A DNA stretch of 64,000 nt, from contig CAZMDA010000001.1 of NCBI GenBank assembly GCA_964564865.1, positions 1 to 64,000 on the forward strand, given 5' to 3'. This stretch comes from RBG-16-66-20 sp964564865 (GTDB lineage: Bacteria; Pseudomonadota; Gammaproteobacteria; Burkholderiales; SG8-39). Below, one piece after another: positions 47,794-56,579 of this stretch (its first letter is position 1; each line of letters begins with the position of its first letter). The position numbers were made by a program, and so were the translations under genes. Below the pieces are notes generated by a model. It was not told the DNA's origin and made no database searches. It was given only the letters and a program-made list of their open reading frames with translations.

Positions 47794-47871
47794 TTGACGC
47801 CGGGCATGGCCCCCGCCGCTGCTGGCGGCGCCCGGCGCGGCCGGTTGCGCGGGCGTGCGCGGCGCGTCGGC

Positions 47872-47877
47872 TATAAT
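47872..47877 (+). promoter_or_regulatory. -10 element of the SDR/FAH operon
   Basis: TATAAT is a perfect -10 in GC-rich surroundings, 47 bases before the SDR ATG. The best -35-like hexamer (TTGCGC) is 21 bases away, so activation or an alternative upstream element may be needed. Confidence 0.5.
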
Positions 47878-47924
47878 CCGCGCCCTTCGCGGTCGATCAA
47901 CAGCAACGGGAGGCGGTGCGGCAG

Positions 47925-48665
47925 ATGGCGGGCAGACTCGCAGGCAAGACGGCCTTCATCACCGCGGCCGGGCAGGGCATCGGACGCGGCGCGGCGCTCG
48001 CCTTCGCGCGCGAGGGCGCGCAGGTGTGGGCCACCGACGTCAACGCCAAGGCATTGGCTGACCTGGAAGGCCGCGACGGCATCCGCACCCGGGTGCTCGA
48101 CGTCCTCGACGAGGCCGCGATCGCGCAGGCGGCCGCGGAGGCCGGCCCGGTGGACGTGCTGTTCAACTGCGCCGGCTACGTCGCCCACGGCAGCATCCTC
48201 GACTGCAGCAACAAGGACTGGGACTTCAGCTTCAACCTGAACGTGCGCTCCATGTTCTGGGTGACCAAGGCCTTCCTGCCCGGGATGCTGAAGAGGGGCG
48301 GCGGCTCGATCATCAACATGTCCTCCATCGCCTCGAGCGTGAAGGGCCTGCCCAACCGCTTCGCCTACGGCGCCACCAAGGCCGCGGTGGTCGGGCTCAC
48401 CAAGTCCATCGCCGCCGACTACGTCAAGCAGGGCATCCGCTGCAACTGCATCGGCCCCGGCACGGTGGACACGCCGTCCCTCGGCGAGCGCATCGCCGCC
48501 TTCGCCGACCCGGTGCAGGCGAAGAAGGATTTCATCGCCCGCCAGCCCATGGGGCGGCTGGGCACCGTCGAGGACATCACCGGGCTGCTGGTGTTCCTCG
48601 CCTCGGACGAGTCGCTGTTCGCGACCGGCAACATGTATTCGATCGACGGAGGCATGACCATATGA
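47925..48665 (+). CDS. SDR-family dehydrogenase (2-keto-3-deoxy-acid dehydrogenase candidate)
   Basis: A 246-residue classical SDR. The cofactor loop is TAAGQGIGRGAA, and Asp in WATDVNAK suggests NAD preference. Catalytic residues are in NMSSIASSVKG and the YGATK pair, and the end is SIDGGMTI. The look agrees with 2-keto-3-deoxy-L-fuconate type dehydrogenases, and the next gene, an FAH hydrolase, is the usual partner of that step. An upstream in-frame GTG (47916) is possible, but it lies too close to the GGGAGG site. It overlaps the FAH gene (ATGA). Confidence 0.87.
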   Translation: MAGRLAGKTAFITAAGQGIGRGAALAFAREGAQVWATDVNAKALADLEGRDGIRTRVLDVLDEAAIAQAAAEAGPVDVLFNCAGYVAHGSILDCSNKDWDFSFNLNVRSMFWVTKAFLPGMLKRGGGSIINMSSIASSVKGLPNRFAYGATKAAVVGLTKSIAADYVKQGIRCNCIGPGTVDTPSLGERIAAFADPVQAKKDFIARQPMGRLGTVEDITGLLVFLASDESLFATGNMYSIDGGMTI

Positions 48666-49510
48666 AGCTGTGCCGCTATGGCAAGAACGGGTTCGAGAAG
48701 CCGGGCATGATCGACGGCGAGGGCAGGCTGCGGGACCTGTCCAAGGTGGTGGAGAACATCGGGCCGAACGAGATCTCCCCGCGCGGGCTGAAGATGCTCG
48801 CCAAGCTCAAGCCCGAATCGCTGCCGCTGGTGGCGAACAGCCCGCGCCTGGGCGTGCCGTACGTCGGCATCGGCAAGTTCGTCGCCATCGGCCTGAACTA
48901 TTCCGATCACGCCAGGGAGGCCGGCATGGCGATCCCCTCCGAGCCGATCGTGTTCATGAAGGCCACCACCTGCATCAGTGGCCCGAACGACGACATCATC
49001 CAGCCGAGGAATTCCACCAAGCTCGACTGGGAGGCGGAACTGGGCGTGGTGATCGGCACCAGGGCGCAGTACGTGAGCGAAAAGGACGCGCTCTCGCACG
49101 TCGCCGGGTACTGCTGCATCAACGACGTCTCCGAGCGCGCCTTTCAGCTCGCCACCGGCCAGTGGGACAAGGGCAAGGGCTTCGACACCGCCGGTCCGAT
49201 CGGTCCCTGGCTGGTGACCGCCGACGAGGTGGGCGACCCGCAGAACCTGGACATGTGGCTGGACGTGAACGGCAAGCGCATGCAGACCGGCAACACCCGC
49301 ACCATGATCTTCAGCGTGGCGCAGATCGTCTCGCACGTCAGCCAGTACATGACGCTGATGCCGGGCGACGTCATCACCACCGGCACGCCCCCGGGCGTGG
49401 GCATGGGCGTGAAGCCCAACCCGGTGTGGCTCAAGCCCGGCGACGTGGTGTCCTTCGGCATCCACGGCCTGGGCGAGCAGCGCACGAAAGTGGTGGCCTG
49501 GAAGGGCTGA
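48662..49510 (+). CDS. FAH-family hydrolase (2,4-diketo-3-deoxy-acid hydrolase candidate)
   Basis: A 282-residue fumarylacetoacetate hydrolase-fold protein. The metal-binding acids are in WEAELGVVIG and SERAFQLATGQWDKGKGFDTAGPIGPW. The LNYSDHAREAGM segment is typical of the L-2,4-diketo-3-deoxy-fuconate/rhamnonate group, often mislabelled ureidoglycolate lyase. Coupled to an SDR, it likely cleaves a 2,4-diketo acid to pyruvate and a short hydroxy acid. That is inference from context and family. Confidence 0.87.
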   Translation: MKLCRYGKNGFEKPGMIDGEGRLRDLSKVVENIGPNEISPRGLKMLAKLKPESLPLVANSPRLGVPYVGIGKFVAIGLNYSDHAREAGMAIPSEPIVFMKATTCISGPNDDIIQPRNSTKLDWEAELGVVIGTRAQYVSEKDALSHVAGYCCINDVSERAFQLATGQWDKGKGFDTAGPIGPWLVTADEVGDPQNLDMWLDVNGKRMQTGNTRTMIFSVAQIVSHVSQYMTLMPGDVITTGTPPGVGMGVKPNPVWLKPGDVVSFGIHGLGEQRTKVVAWKG

Positions 49511-49513
49511 CGC

Positions 49514-50404
49514 CTAGCGGAACTGCGAGGTCATGAAGTTGAGCCGCTCGGCCATGGCGGTGAGCATCGCCATGCCGAAGGCGGGGCTCGACTTCACCAG
49601 CGCGACGAAGTCGTTGCGGTTCAGGCCCAGCAGCTCGCAGTCGGCCTCGGCGGCGGCATCGGCACTGCGCGGCGACTGGTCCACCAGCGCCATCTCTCCG
49701 AATGTGCCGCCGGCGCCGACCCGGTCCACCACCTTGCCCTGGATCGAGATCGCCACCACGCCGGCGGCGACGATGTACATGAACGCCCCGGTATCGCCCC
49801 GCTTCATGATGGACTGGCCGGCGGCGTAGCGCACCGGCTCGCGGTCGCGCAGCAGCGTGCGCAGCCCGGCCATCAGCTTCTTGTCGAACACGCTGGAGGG
49901 CTTGGCCTCGCCCTTGTCCTCGATGGCCTTGCCGCGCTGCAGCGCGGCCGCGGTCTGACGGATGCGCAGGATCATGATCGCCAGCAGCATCAGCGCGAAC
50001 TCGGGCTTGGCCTGGAGGCCGGCCTCGAACTGCTTGCCGTCGATGGACATGACGCGGCAGTTGGTCTTCGCCGTCGCGGTGGCGCTGCGCGGCTGATGGA
50101 TCAGCGTCGCCATTTCGCCGAAGATCTCGCCCACCTTGACCGTGCCCAGCGCCTTGCCGCCCACCGACAGGGCGACTTCGCCCTCCAGCACCAGGTACAT
50201 CTTGTCGTTCTTCGAGAACAGGCCGCTGGTCTTGTCGTCCTTGGCGAACAGCACGCCGCCGGCCGGCACCGTCTCGCCCTTGCCGGCGCCGCGGAAGAAC
50301 TCCATCGCCACCGCGGCGTTGTAGACCGGGCTCGCGGCCGGCCGCGCCGCTTCGGGCGCCGCCACCCGCCCGGGCGTGGTCTTGGAGAAGTCCAGGTCGC
50401 TCAC
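49514..50404 (-). CDS. Protein with two cyclic-nucleotide-binding domains
   Basis: A 296-residue protein made of two CRP-type cNMP-binding folds (about residues 35-155 and 175-296). Each has the phosphate-binding-cassette segment, VKVGEIFGEMATLIHQPRSATA and VGAGGTFGEMALVDQSPRSADA. The Arg expected to bind the phosphate is present in both. There is no DNA-binding helix-turn-helix, kinase or transporter part, so it is a pure sensor or adaptor. The start is GTG. It faces the FAH gene end and lies near, but not in, the downstream importer operon. Confidence 0.82.
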   Translation of the reverse strand: MSDLDFSKTTPGRVAAPEAARPAASPVYNAAVAMEFFRGAGKGETVPAGGVLFAKDDKTSGLFSKNDKMYLVLEGEVALSVGGKALGTVKVGEIFGEMATLIHQPRSATATAKTNCRVMSIDGKQFEAGLQAKPEFALMLLAIMILRIRQTAAALQRGKAIEDKGEAKPSSVFDKKLMAGLRTLLRDREPVRYAAGQSIMKRGDTGAFMYIVAAGVVAISIQGKVVDRVGAGGTFGEMALVDQSPRSADAAAEADCELLGLNRNDFVALVKSSPAFGMAMLTAMAERLNFMTSQFR

Positions 50405-50468
50405 GGCGCAAGTTTAATACGCCGGCGCCGGGTCGGGGGCGGGGCCGCCTTGGCGCGGCGCAGCGGGC

Positions 50469-51242
50469 CTAGCCGGCGTGCCGTCCGCGGAACGCCCAGC
50501 GCGTGAAGCGGCGCTCGATGAGCGCGGTGATGGCGTACAGCACGATGCCCAGCACCGCCAGCACCAGCAATCCGGCGAACACGATCGGCACCTGGAACGC
50601 GGCCTGCGCGTCCAGCATCAGCTTGCCGATGCCGCGGTTGGAGCCCACCGTCTCGGACACCACCGCGCCGACGAAGGCGAGCGTGATCGCCACTTTCAGG
50701 GAGCCGAAGAAGTAGGGCAGCGAGCGCGGGATGCCGACCTTGCGCATGACGTCCAGCTTCGAGGCGCCCAGCGCGCGCAGCACGTCCTCCAGCTCGGGCT
50801 CGGTGGTGGCGAGGCCGGTGGCGACGTTGACCACGATGGGGAAGAAGGAGATCAGGAACGCGGTCAGCACCGCCGGCACCTCGCCGATGCCGAACCACAG
50901 GATGAGCACCGGCACCACCGCCACCTTGGGCACCGAGTTGAAGCCGACCAGCACCGGATAGATGCCGGCATAGATGGCGCGGTGCCAGCCGACGCCGATC
51001 CCGAGCAGCAGGCCGAACACCGTGGCGATCAGGAACCCGAGCAGCGTCGTCCACAGCGTGACCACGGAGTTGGAGGCGATCGGGTCGCGGTACTGCCACA
51101 GCGCGGCGAACACGTCCGAGGGCGCCGGCAGGATGGTGAGCGGCACCGAGAACGCGACGCACACCAGCTCCCAGGCGGCGAACATCGCCACCACGAACGC
51201 CGCGGGCGAGAGCACCTTGATCGCGAACTCGCGCCGGTCCAT
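50469..51242 (-). CDS. ABC importer permease (SsuC/TauC/ThiX type)
   Basis: A 257-residue permease with six predicted helices of the nitrate/sulfonate/NMT1 importer group. The EAA loop is EDVLRALGASKLDVMRKVGIPRSLP. N-terminal MDRREFAIKVLSPAAF was chosen because the ATG overlaps the ATPase stop by one base (TGATG). It ends the operon: binding protein, ATPase, permease. Substrate could be a pyrimidine, hydantoin, sulfonate or purine-related compound. Confidence 0.9.
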   Translation of the reverse strand: MDRREFAIKVLSPAAFVVAMFAAWELVCVAFSVPLTILPAPSDVFAALWQYRDPIASNSVVTLWTTLLGFLIATVFGLLLGIGVGWHRAIYAGIYPVLVGFNSVPKVAVVPVLILWFGIGEVPAVLTAFLISFFPIVVNVATGLATTEPELEDVLRALGASKLDVMRKVGIPRSLPYFFGSLKVAITLAFVGAVVSETVGSNRGIGKLMLDAQAAFQVPIVFAGLLVLAVLGIVLYAITALIERRFTRWAFRGRHAG

Positions 51243-52024
51243 CAATGGCGCCCGCCAATCAGCGCGCGCAGCTCGTGCACGATGTCCTGGAACGCCGGCG
51301 TGTACGTGACCTCGAGGTCGCGCGGCCGCGGCAGCACCACCTCGCAGCGCTTGAGGATCCGGCCGGGCCTGTTCGACATCACGTAGACCGTGTCGGCGAG
51401 GAACACCGCCTCGCGCAGGTCGTGCGTCACCAGCATCACGGTGACCTTGCGCTCGGCCTGGATGTCGCGCAGCACGCACCACAGCTCTTCGCGCGTGAAG
51501 GCGTCCAGCGCGCCGAAGGGCTCGTCCAGCATCAGGATCTCCGGCTCGTGCACCAGGGCGCGGCAGATGGACGTGCGCTGCTGCATCCCGCCGGAGAGCT
51601 CCCAAGGGTGCTTGTCTGTGAAGCCGGCAAGGCCCACCGATTCGAGCAGCCGGCGCGCCTTGTCGCGGTACTGCCGGCGTTCGGCACCCATCCGGCTGCG
51701 GTAGGGTTCGACGATTTCCAGCGGCAGCAGCACGTTCTCCACCGCGGTGCGCCAGGGCAGCAGGTTCGAATTCTGGAACGCCATGCCCACCGATTTCAGC
51801 GGCCCGGATACCGGCTTGCCCTCGATTGCGAGCGTTCCCGAGGCCGGCGGATGCAGCCCCGAGATGAGCTTCATGAGCGAGGACTTGCCGCAGCCGGAGG
51901 GGCCGACCACGGCGATGAACTCGCCCCTGGCGATGCCGAGGCTGACCTGCTCGATCGCCGTGACCGCGGCCGCGCCGCGGCCGTAGGTCATCGAGACCCG
52001 ATCGAGCCGGACGAGGTCCTGCAA
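51242..52024 (-). CDS. ABC importer ATPase (SsuB/TauB type)
   Basis: A 260-residue ATPase: Walker A GPSGCGKSS, Q-loop FQNSNLLPWRT, signature LSGGMQQRTSICRAL, Walker B LMLDEPFGALD, switch VTHDLREAV. The first codon is TTG, one base after the binding protein stop. An ATG at residue 12 (MTYGRGAAAV) would cut the first strand and is less likely. Its stop overlaps the permease start. Confidence 0.92.
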   Translation of the reverse strand: MQDLVRLDRVSMTYGRGAAAVTAIEQVSLGIARGEFIAVVGPSGCGKSSLMKLISGLHPPASGTLAIEGKPVSGPLKSVGMAFQNSNLLPWRTAVENVLLPLEIVEPYRSRMGAERRQYRDKARRLLESVGLAGFTDKHPWELSGGMQQRTSICRALVHEPEILMLDEPFGALDAFTREELWCVLRDIQAERKVTVMLVTHDLREAVFLADTVYVMSNRPGRILKRCEVVLPRPRDLEVTYTPAFQDIVHELRALIGGRH

Positions 52025-52025
52025 C

Positions 52026-53051
52026 CTACTTCACCCGCCGTTGCTCGAGCGGCGGCAGGTACTGCGCGGTGAATACGTCCGACGCCTTGGGCTTCGCCGT
52101 GAAGCTGAACGTCAGCGCGATCTGGTCGATGGAGCGCTCCAGCCGCTTCATGTCAACCGCGCCCAGGCCGTTCTTCTGCACATCCGGGGTGATGAAGTTC
52201 TTCTGCAGCGAGAGCTTCAGGCGCTCCAGTTCCACCTCGCGCCGGGCGATCGGGTTGCGCTTCATCAGCGAGTCGATCGCGGCCTCGGGGTTCCTCGCGG
52301 TGTCCTGGATGCCGCGGATCGTGGCCTTGACGAACCCCGACACCGCCTTGGGCGAGAAGCGCATGAAGTCCGGGTTGGCGATGATGGCGTTGCCGTACAG
52401 GTCCACGCCGTGGTCGCGCATGTGCAGCACCACGATCTGGTCGGCGGGCACGTTGTTGGCGCGCAGGTTCATGAACGAGGAGAACCAGAACCCGGTGATC
52501 GCGTCCACCTTGCCCTGCGCCAGCATCGGCTCGCGCACCGGGAAGCCGACATTTTCGATCCGGACCTTCGAGGCGTCGATCCCGTTGGCCTTCACGAAGA
52601 TCGGCCATTGGGCGTAGGCGCCGTCGGGCGCGGGCGCGCCCAGGATCCGGCCTTCCAGGTCCTTCGGCTTGGTGATGCCGGACTTCTTCAGCGTGACGAT
52701 GGAGAAGGCCGGCGTGTCGTACACCATCATCACCGCCTTCACCGGCAGGTTGCGTGCGTTGTCGCGGTACTTGACCAGGGAATTGATGTCGGCGAAGCCC
52801 ATCTCGTAGGCGCCCGAGGCCACCCGGTTGATGCCCTCGACCGAGCCCGAGCCCGGGTCGATGGATACCTCCAGCCCCTCGGCCTTGTAGTAGCCCTTGT
52901 CGATGGCGACGAAGTAGGGGGCGGCGGGCCCCTCGAAGCGCCAGTCCAGGGCGAAGCGGACCGGGGTCAGCTTCTGCGCCAGGGCGGAACTGGAGGACAG
53001 AGCGGCGAGCAGGGCTAGGCTCGCAGCGAACAGGGCTGTGGGAAGACGCAT
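52026..53051 (-). CDS. ABC importer substrate-binding protein (NMT1/THI5-like)
   Basis: A 341-residue periplasmic binding protein. The signal peptide (about 1-25, ending SALA) precedes VRFALDWRFEGPAAPYFVAIDKGYYKAEGLEV, the typical NMT1-like start. Members bind pyrimidine precursors, sulfonates, nitrate or hydantoins. It lies first in its operon and is divergent, across 79 bases, from an omega-aminotransferase. With the urate genes beyond, uptake of a nitrogenous base or its degradation product is the best guess. Confidence 0.9.
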   Translation of the reverse strand: MRLPTALFAASLALLAALSSSSALAQKLTPVRFALDWRFEGPAAPYFVAIDKGYYKAEGLEVSIDPGSGSVEGINRVASGAYEMGFADINSLVKYRDNARNLPVKAVMMVYDTPAFSIVTLKKSGITKPKDLEGRILGAPAPDGAYAQWPIFVKANGIDASKVRIENVGFPVREPMLAQGKVDAITGFWFSSFMNLRANNVPADQIVVLHMRDHGVDLYGNAIIANPDFMRFSPKAVSGFVKATIRGIQDTARNPEAAIDSLMKRNPIARREVELERLKLSLQKNFITPDVQKNGLGAVDMKRLERSIDQIALTFSFTAKPKASDVFTAQYLPPLEQRRVK

Positions 53052-53068
53052 GAAAGGGCTCCGGAATG

Positions 53069-53112
53069 GATGCTTCAAGTCTAATTTGGAGTAAGCTTTT
53101 GCGGCAAGCATC
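53069..53112. promoter_or_regulatory. Inverted repeat between divergent importer and aminotransferase genes
   Basis: GATGCTT (53069-53075) and AAGCATC (53106-53112) are perfect inverted copies spanning the whole divergent gap. Spacing is wide (30 bases between arms). It may hold operators for one local regulator, but no regulator gene is adjacent. Confidence 0.3.
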
Positions 53113-53130
53113 GTACGCAAGGAGCCTGCC

Positions 53131-54471
53131 ATGAACGAACGCGCCCGCCCGGAAGCCGTCTCCACCTCGCTGGAGAACTCCGCCTTCTTCATGCCCTTCA
53201 GCATGAACCGGCACTTCAAGAAATCGCCGCGCCTGGTGACGCGCGCCGAAGGGGTGCACTACCACACCGCCGACGGCCGCAGGATCATCGACGGCACTTC
53301 CGGCCTGTGGTGCGTCAACGCCGGCCACTGCCGGCCGAAGATCGTGGCCGCGGTGCAGAAGCAGGCAGCGCAGCTCGATTTCTCGCCGCCGTTCCAGCTC
53401 GGCAACCCGATGGCCTTCGAGTTCGCCGACCGGCTGATCAAGATCGCGCCCAAGGGGATGACGCGGGTGTTCTTCGCCAACTCGGGCTCCGAGTCGGTGG
53501 ACACGGCGCTCAAGCTGGCGCTCGGCTACCACCGGATGCGCGGCGAAGGCCATCGCGTGCGGCTGATCGGCCGCGAGCGCGGCTACCATGGCGTCAACTT
53601 CGGCGGCACCGCGGTGGGCGGCATCGTCGGCAACCGCAAGATCTTCGGCGCCCTGGTCTCCGGCGTCGACCACCTGCGCCACACCCATGACCTGGAGCGC
53701 AATGCCTTCTCGCGCGGTCAGCCGAAGCACGGCGCCGAGCTGGCGGATGACCTCGAGCGCCTGTGCGCGCTGCACGACCCCTCCACCATCGCCGCGGTCA
53801 TCGTCGAGCCGGTGGCCTGCTCCGCCGGCGTGCTGGTGCCGCCGGTGGGGTACCTGGAGCGGCTGCGCGAGATCTGCACCAAGCACGGCATCCTGCTCAT
53901 TTTCGACGAGGTGATCACCGCCTTCGGGCGCCTGGGCAAGCCTTTCGGCTCGCAGCACTTCGGCGTCACGCCGGACCTCATCACGAGCGCCAAGGGCATC
54001 ACCAACGCCGCCGTCCCCATGGGCGCGGTGTTCATGAAGGAAGAGATCTATCAGGCCTTCATGGGCGGACCGGAGAAGGCGATCGAGATGCCGCACGGCT
54101 ACACCTACTCCGCGCACCCGCTCGCCTGCGCCGCGGGGCTCGCGACGCTGGACGTGTACGAGGAGGAAGGGCTGCTGACGCGCGCCGCGGAACTGTGGCC
54201 CTACTGGGAAGAGCAGGCGCATTCGCTCAGGGGCCTGCCCAACGTCATCGACATCCGCAACATCGGCCTCATCGCCGCCATCGAGCTGGCGCCCTCCGCC
54301 GAGGGGCCGGGGCGGCGCGGGCTCGAGGCGCACGTGCGCGCGTTCGAGAAGGACGCCTACATCCGCGTCTCCGGCGACATCATCGCGCTGGCGCCGCCGC
54401 TCATCATCCAGAAGAGCGAGATTGACCAGCTGTTCGCGACGGTGCGCGAGGTGCTGAAGACGCTGCCCTAG
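53131..54471 (+). CDS. Class III (omega) aminotransferase
   Basis: A 446-residue PLP enzyme like beta-alanine/omega-amino-acid:pyruvate aminotransferases. PLP Lys288 is in SAKGITN; other motifs are FFANSGSESVDTALKLA, YHGVNFGGTAVGG and LIFDEVITAFGRLG. N-terminal LENSAFFMPFSMNRHFK is diagnostic for the omega-APT group. Beta-alanine is the end product of pyrimidine breakdown, so the location between the importer and the urate genes fits base catabolism. Its stop shares CTAG with puuD. Confidence 0.92.
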   Translation: MNERARPEAVSTSLENSAFFMPFSMNRHFKKSPRLVTRAEGVHYHTADGRRIIDGTSGLWCVNAGHCRPKIVAAVQKQAAQLDFSPPFQLGNPMAFEFADRLIKIAPKGMTRVFFANSGSESVDTALKLALGYHRMRGEGHRVRLIGRERGYHGVNFGGTAVGGIVGNRKIFGALVSGVDHLRHTHDLERNAFSRGQPKHGAELADDLERLCALHDPSTIAAVIVEPVACSAGVLVPPVGYLERLREICTKHGILLIFDEVITAFGRLGKPFGSQHFGVTPDLITSAKGITNAAVPMGAVFMKEEIYQAFMGGPEKAIEMPHGYTYSAHPLACAAGLATLDVYEEEGLLTRAAELWPYWEEQAHSLRGLPNVIDIRNIGLIAAIELAPSAEGPGRRGLEAHVRAFEKDAYIRVSGDIIALAPPLIIQKSEIDQLFATVREVLKTLP

Positions 54472-55655
54472 TCGGGGGCCGCGCCGCCACGGACCCAGCG
54501 GTCGAGGAGCTCACGTTCCTCCGCCGTCATCCCGGTGACGTTCCCGGGCGGCATGATTTTTGTCAGCACGGCCTGCTGGTGGATCATCGTCGCCATGGCG
54601 CGGACGCGCTCCGCCGACTCCAGCGCCAGTCCCCTGGGTGCTTCCGCCAGGCCCGGGAACGACGGCTTCGCGGCGTGGCAGGAAACGCAGCGTAGGTCCA
54701 TGACGCGCCGGACTTCCTCGAACTTCACCGCCGCGGCACCGACCTCGCTGCGCGGCGCGAGCATCGCAGCCACCGCGATCAGGATAAGGATCGCCGCCGC
54801 CAGCGGCCAGGCCGGCGCCGCGCCCTTGTGGCGCATCACGAACCAGACGCGGATCAGGGCGCCGGAGACGGTGAGCGCCACCAGCACCAGCCAGCCCCAG
54901 CGGCTGCCGAAGGTCATGGCGTAGTGGCTGGAGATCATCACGAACAGCACCGGAAGCGTGAGGTAGGTGTTGTGGACGCTGCGCTGCTTGCCGGCCAGCG
55001 CATGCTTCGGGTCGGGTTCCCGGTGCTCCTGCTTCGCGCGCACCAGCTCGCGCTGGCCGGGGATGATGACGTGGGCGACGTTGCCCACCATGATGGTGCC
55101 GAGGATGGCGCCGTAGTGGATGTAGGCGCCGCGGCCGCTGAAGACGAGGGACAGCCCCCAGGCCGTCGCCGCGAGGAAAGCCAGCAGCACGGCGGCGAGC
55201 GCGGCGTCGTTGCGCCCCAGCGGCGAGCGGCACAGCCCCTCGTACACGGCAAGGCCGGCGACGAGGCTGGCGAGGCCGATGCCGACTGCCTGCGCCTTCG
55301 ACAGCGGCATCACGGCCGGATCCACGAGGTAGGTTTCGGCATTGACGTAATAGAGCAGGACGAGCAGCGCAAAGCCGGTGACCCAGGTCCAGTAGGCCTC
55401 CCACTTGAACCAGTGCAGGCGTTCGGGCAGCGCCGGCGGCGCGAGCCGGTACTTCTGCGCGTGGTAGAACCCGCCGCCGTGCACCGCCCAGAGTTCGCCC
55501 GCGACGCCGCGCTCGCGATCCTCGGCGCGCTTCGGGGCCTCCAGGGAGTTGTCCAGCCAGATGAAGTAGAGCGAGGCGCCGATCCAGGCGATGCCCACGA
55601 CCAGATGCGCCCAGCGCAGCAGCAGACCGAGCCAGTCGAGGAGGTAGGCCTCCAT
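54468..55655 (-). CDS. puuD: Membrane urate oxidase with cytochrome c domain
   Basis: PuuD oxidises urate to 5-hydroxyisourate in the inner membrane and passes electrons via its haem c. The 395-residue protein starts with a helix (WLGLLLRWAHLVVGIAWIGASLYFIWL), has about eight to nine helices, and ends with a periplasmic cytochrome c with haem motif CVSCH (323-327) and a distal Met in KIMPPGN. ATG at 55655 gives the family start. It is downstream of uraH by 16 bases. Unlike cofactorless uricases, it makes no hydrogen peroxide. Confidence 0.93.
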   Translation of the reverse strand: MEAYLLDWLGLLLRWAHLVVGIAWIGASLYFIWLDNSLEAPKRAEDRERGVAGELWAVHGGGFYHAQKYRLAPPALPERLHWFKWEAYWTWVTGFALLVLLYYVNAETYLVDPAVMPLSKAQAVGIGLASLVAGLAVYEGLCRSPLGRNDAALAAVLLAFLAATAWGLSLVFSGRGAYIHYGAILGTIMVGNVAHVIIPGQRELVRAKQEHREPDPKHALAGKQRSVHNTYLTLPVLFVMISSHYAMTFGSRWGWLVLVALTVSGALIRVWFVMRHKGAAPAWPLAAAILILIAVAAMLAPRSEVGAAAVKFEEVRRVMDLRCVSCHAAKPSFPGLAEAPRGLALESAERVRAMATMIHQQAVLTKIMPPGNVTGMTAEERELLDRWVRGGAAPD

Positions 55656-55671
55656 CAGCGGCCCATGCGCG

Positions 55672-56025
55672 TCAGCTGCCCCGGTAGGTGGAGTAGCTCC
55701 AGGGCGAGCAGAGCAGCGGCACGTGCACGTTGGCCGCAGGATCGGCAATGCCGAAACGCACCGGCACGCGGTCCAGGAACGGCGGCTCGGGCAGCGCCAG
55801 GCCCTGGGCGCGGAAGTAGTCCGCGACATGGAACACCAGCCGGTACTGCCCCCTGGCGAAGGCGGGGCCTTCCGCCAGCGGCGCATCGGTCCTGCCGTCG
55901 GCGTTGGTGGTCGCTGCCTTGAGCGGCCGCCAGCGCCCGTCCTCCAGCACCGCCAACTCGACCTTCATGCCCGCCGCCGGCCTGCCGCCGGCGGTGTCCA
56001 GCACATGCGTGGTGAGCTTGCCCAT
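55672..56025 (-). CDS. uraH: 5-hydroxyisourate hydrolase
   Basis: UraH opens 5-hydroxyisourate to OHCU. The 117-residue transthyretin-like protein has KLTTHVLDTAGGRPAAGM at the start, the middle Arg segment TNADGRTDAPL, and the signature C-terminus YSTYRGS. The active-site His/Arg/His/Ser pattern is complete. It begins one base before the uraD stop and leads into puuD. Confidence 0.95.
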   Translation of the reverse strand: MGKLTTHVLDTAGGRPAAGMKVELAVLEDGRWRPLKAATTNADGRTDAPLAEGPAFARGQYRLVFHVADYFRAQGLALPEPPFLDRVPVRFGIADPAANVHVPLLCSPWSYSTYRGS

Positions 56026-56550
56026 TCAGGCCTCCGCGACCGGGCGGACCAGTTTCTCCAGGCGTCCGCGCGCGATGTGGCCGATCTGCTCCAGCGCGCG
56101 CGCGAACTCCGCCTCCGTTGCGTTGCCGATGCGGCTTTCAAGTTCGGCGAACACGCTCTCGCGCGTGGCATGCAGCGCGAGGGCGATGATGCAGGGAAAG
56201 CCGTGCCGCTCCCGATAGCGGCGATTCAGGTCCGACAGGCGCCTGAACTCCGCGCGGCCGAGCGCGTTGATCCCCAGGCGCGCCTGCTCGCCCGAGGAGT
56301 GGGCCGTCAGGCGGCTCGCCGCCGCCGCGCGGCCGGCGAGCTCCGGGTGCGCGCGGATCAGCGCGAGCTGCGCCTCGCGCGGCGCCTCGGCCACCACCGC
56401 CTGCATCGCGGCGACGAGCGCGGCGCGGTTGGCGAACGGCCGCCTGGCCAGGGCGCGCTCGGCGATCCAGGGAGAATGCTCGTAGACCGCGCCGAAGGCG
56501 TCGATGAACTCGAGGCGGTCCATGCGGTTGATCCGGTCCATGGGGTGCAT
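56026..56550 (-). CDS. uraD: OHCU decarboxylase
   Basis: UraD decarboxylates 2-oxo-4-hydroxy-4-carboxy-5-ureidoimidazoline to S-allantoin. The protein is about 174 residues. Catalytic motifs are present: FGAVYEHSPWIAERA near the N-terminus, LIRAHPELAGR with the catalytic His, and NRRYRERHGFPCIIAL. Three Met codons (56550, 56541, 56523) are possible starts; none has a clear ribosome site. The first was taken, giving a length slightly over the usual 165-170. It is divergent from puuE over a very short gap. Confidence 0.92.
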   Translation of the reverse strand: MHPMDRINRMDRLEFIDAFGAVYEHSPWIAERALARRPFANRAALVAAMQAVVAEAPREAQLALIRAHPELAGRAAAASRLTAHSSGEQARLGINALGRAEFRRLSDLNRRYRERHGFPCIIALALHATRESVFAELESRIGNATEAEFARALEQIGHIARGRLEKLVRPVAEA

Positions 56551-56561
56551 CGGCGCCGGTA

Positions 56562-56569
56562 AGTATACT
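56562..56569. promoter_or_regulatory. Palindromic AGTATACT, shared -10 for uraD and puuE
   Basis: The only AT-rich spot in the 29-base divergent gap. It reads TATACT (a good -10) on both strands. Starts would fall about 4-7 bases before each ATG, implying near-leaderless mRNAs. No -35 is convincing on either side. Confidence 0.4.
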
Positions 56570-56579
56570 GGCGGCCACC

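Noticed and set aside
48662..49510. Calling the FAH-family gene a ureidoglycolate lyase, given the urate genes nearby
   Set aside because: It is coupled to an SDR of the sugar-acid type and separated from the urate module by an importer and another protein. The motif pattern fits diketo-deoxy-acid hydrolases better.
53087..53104. Possible sigma-54 promoter (TTTGGAGTAAGCTTTTGC) before the omega-aminotransferase
   Set aside because: There are 11 rather than 10 bases between GG and GC, and the -24 block lacks the CA after GG. No NtrC dyad is near.
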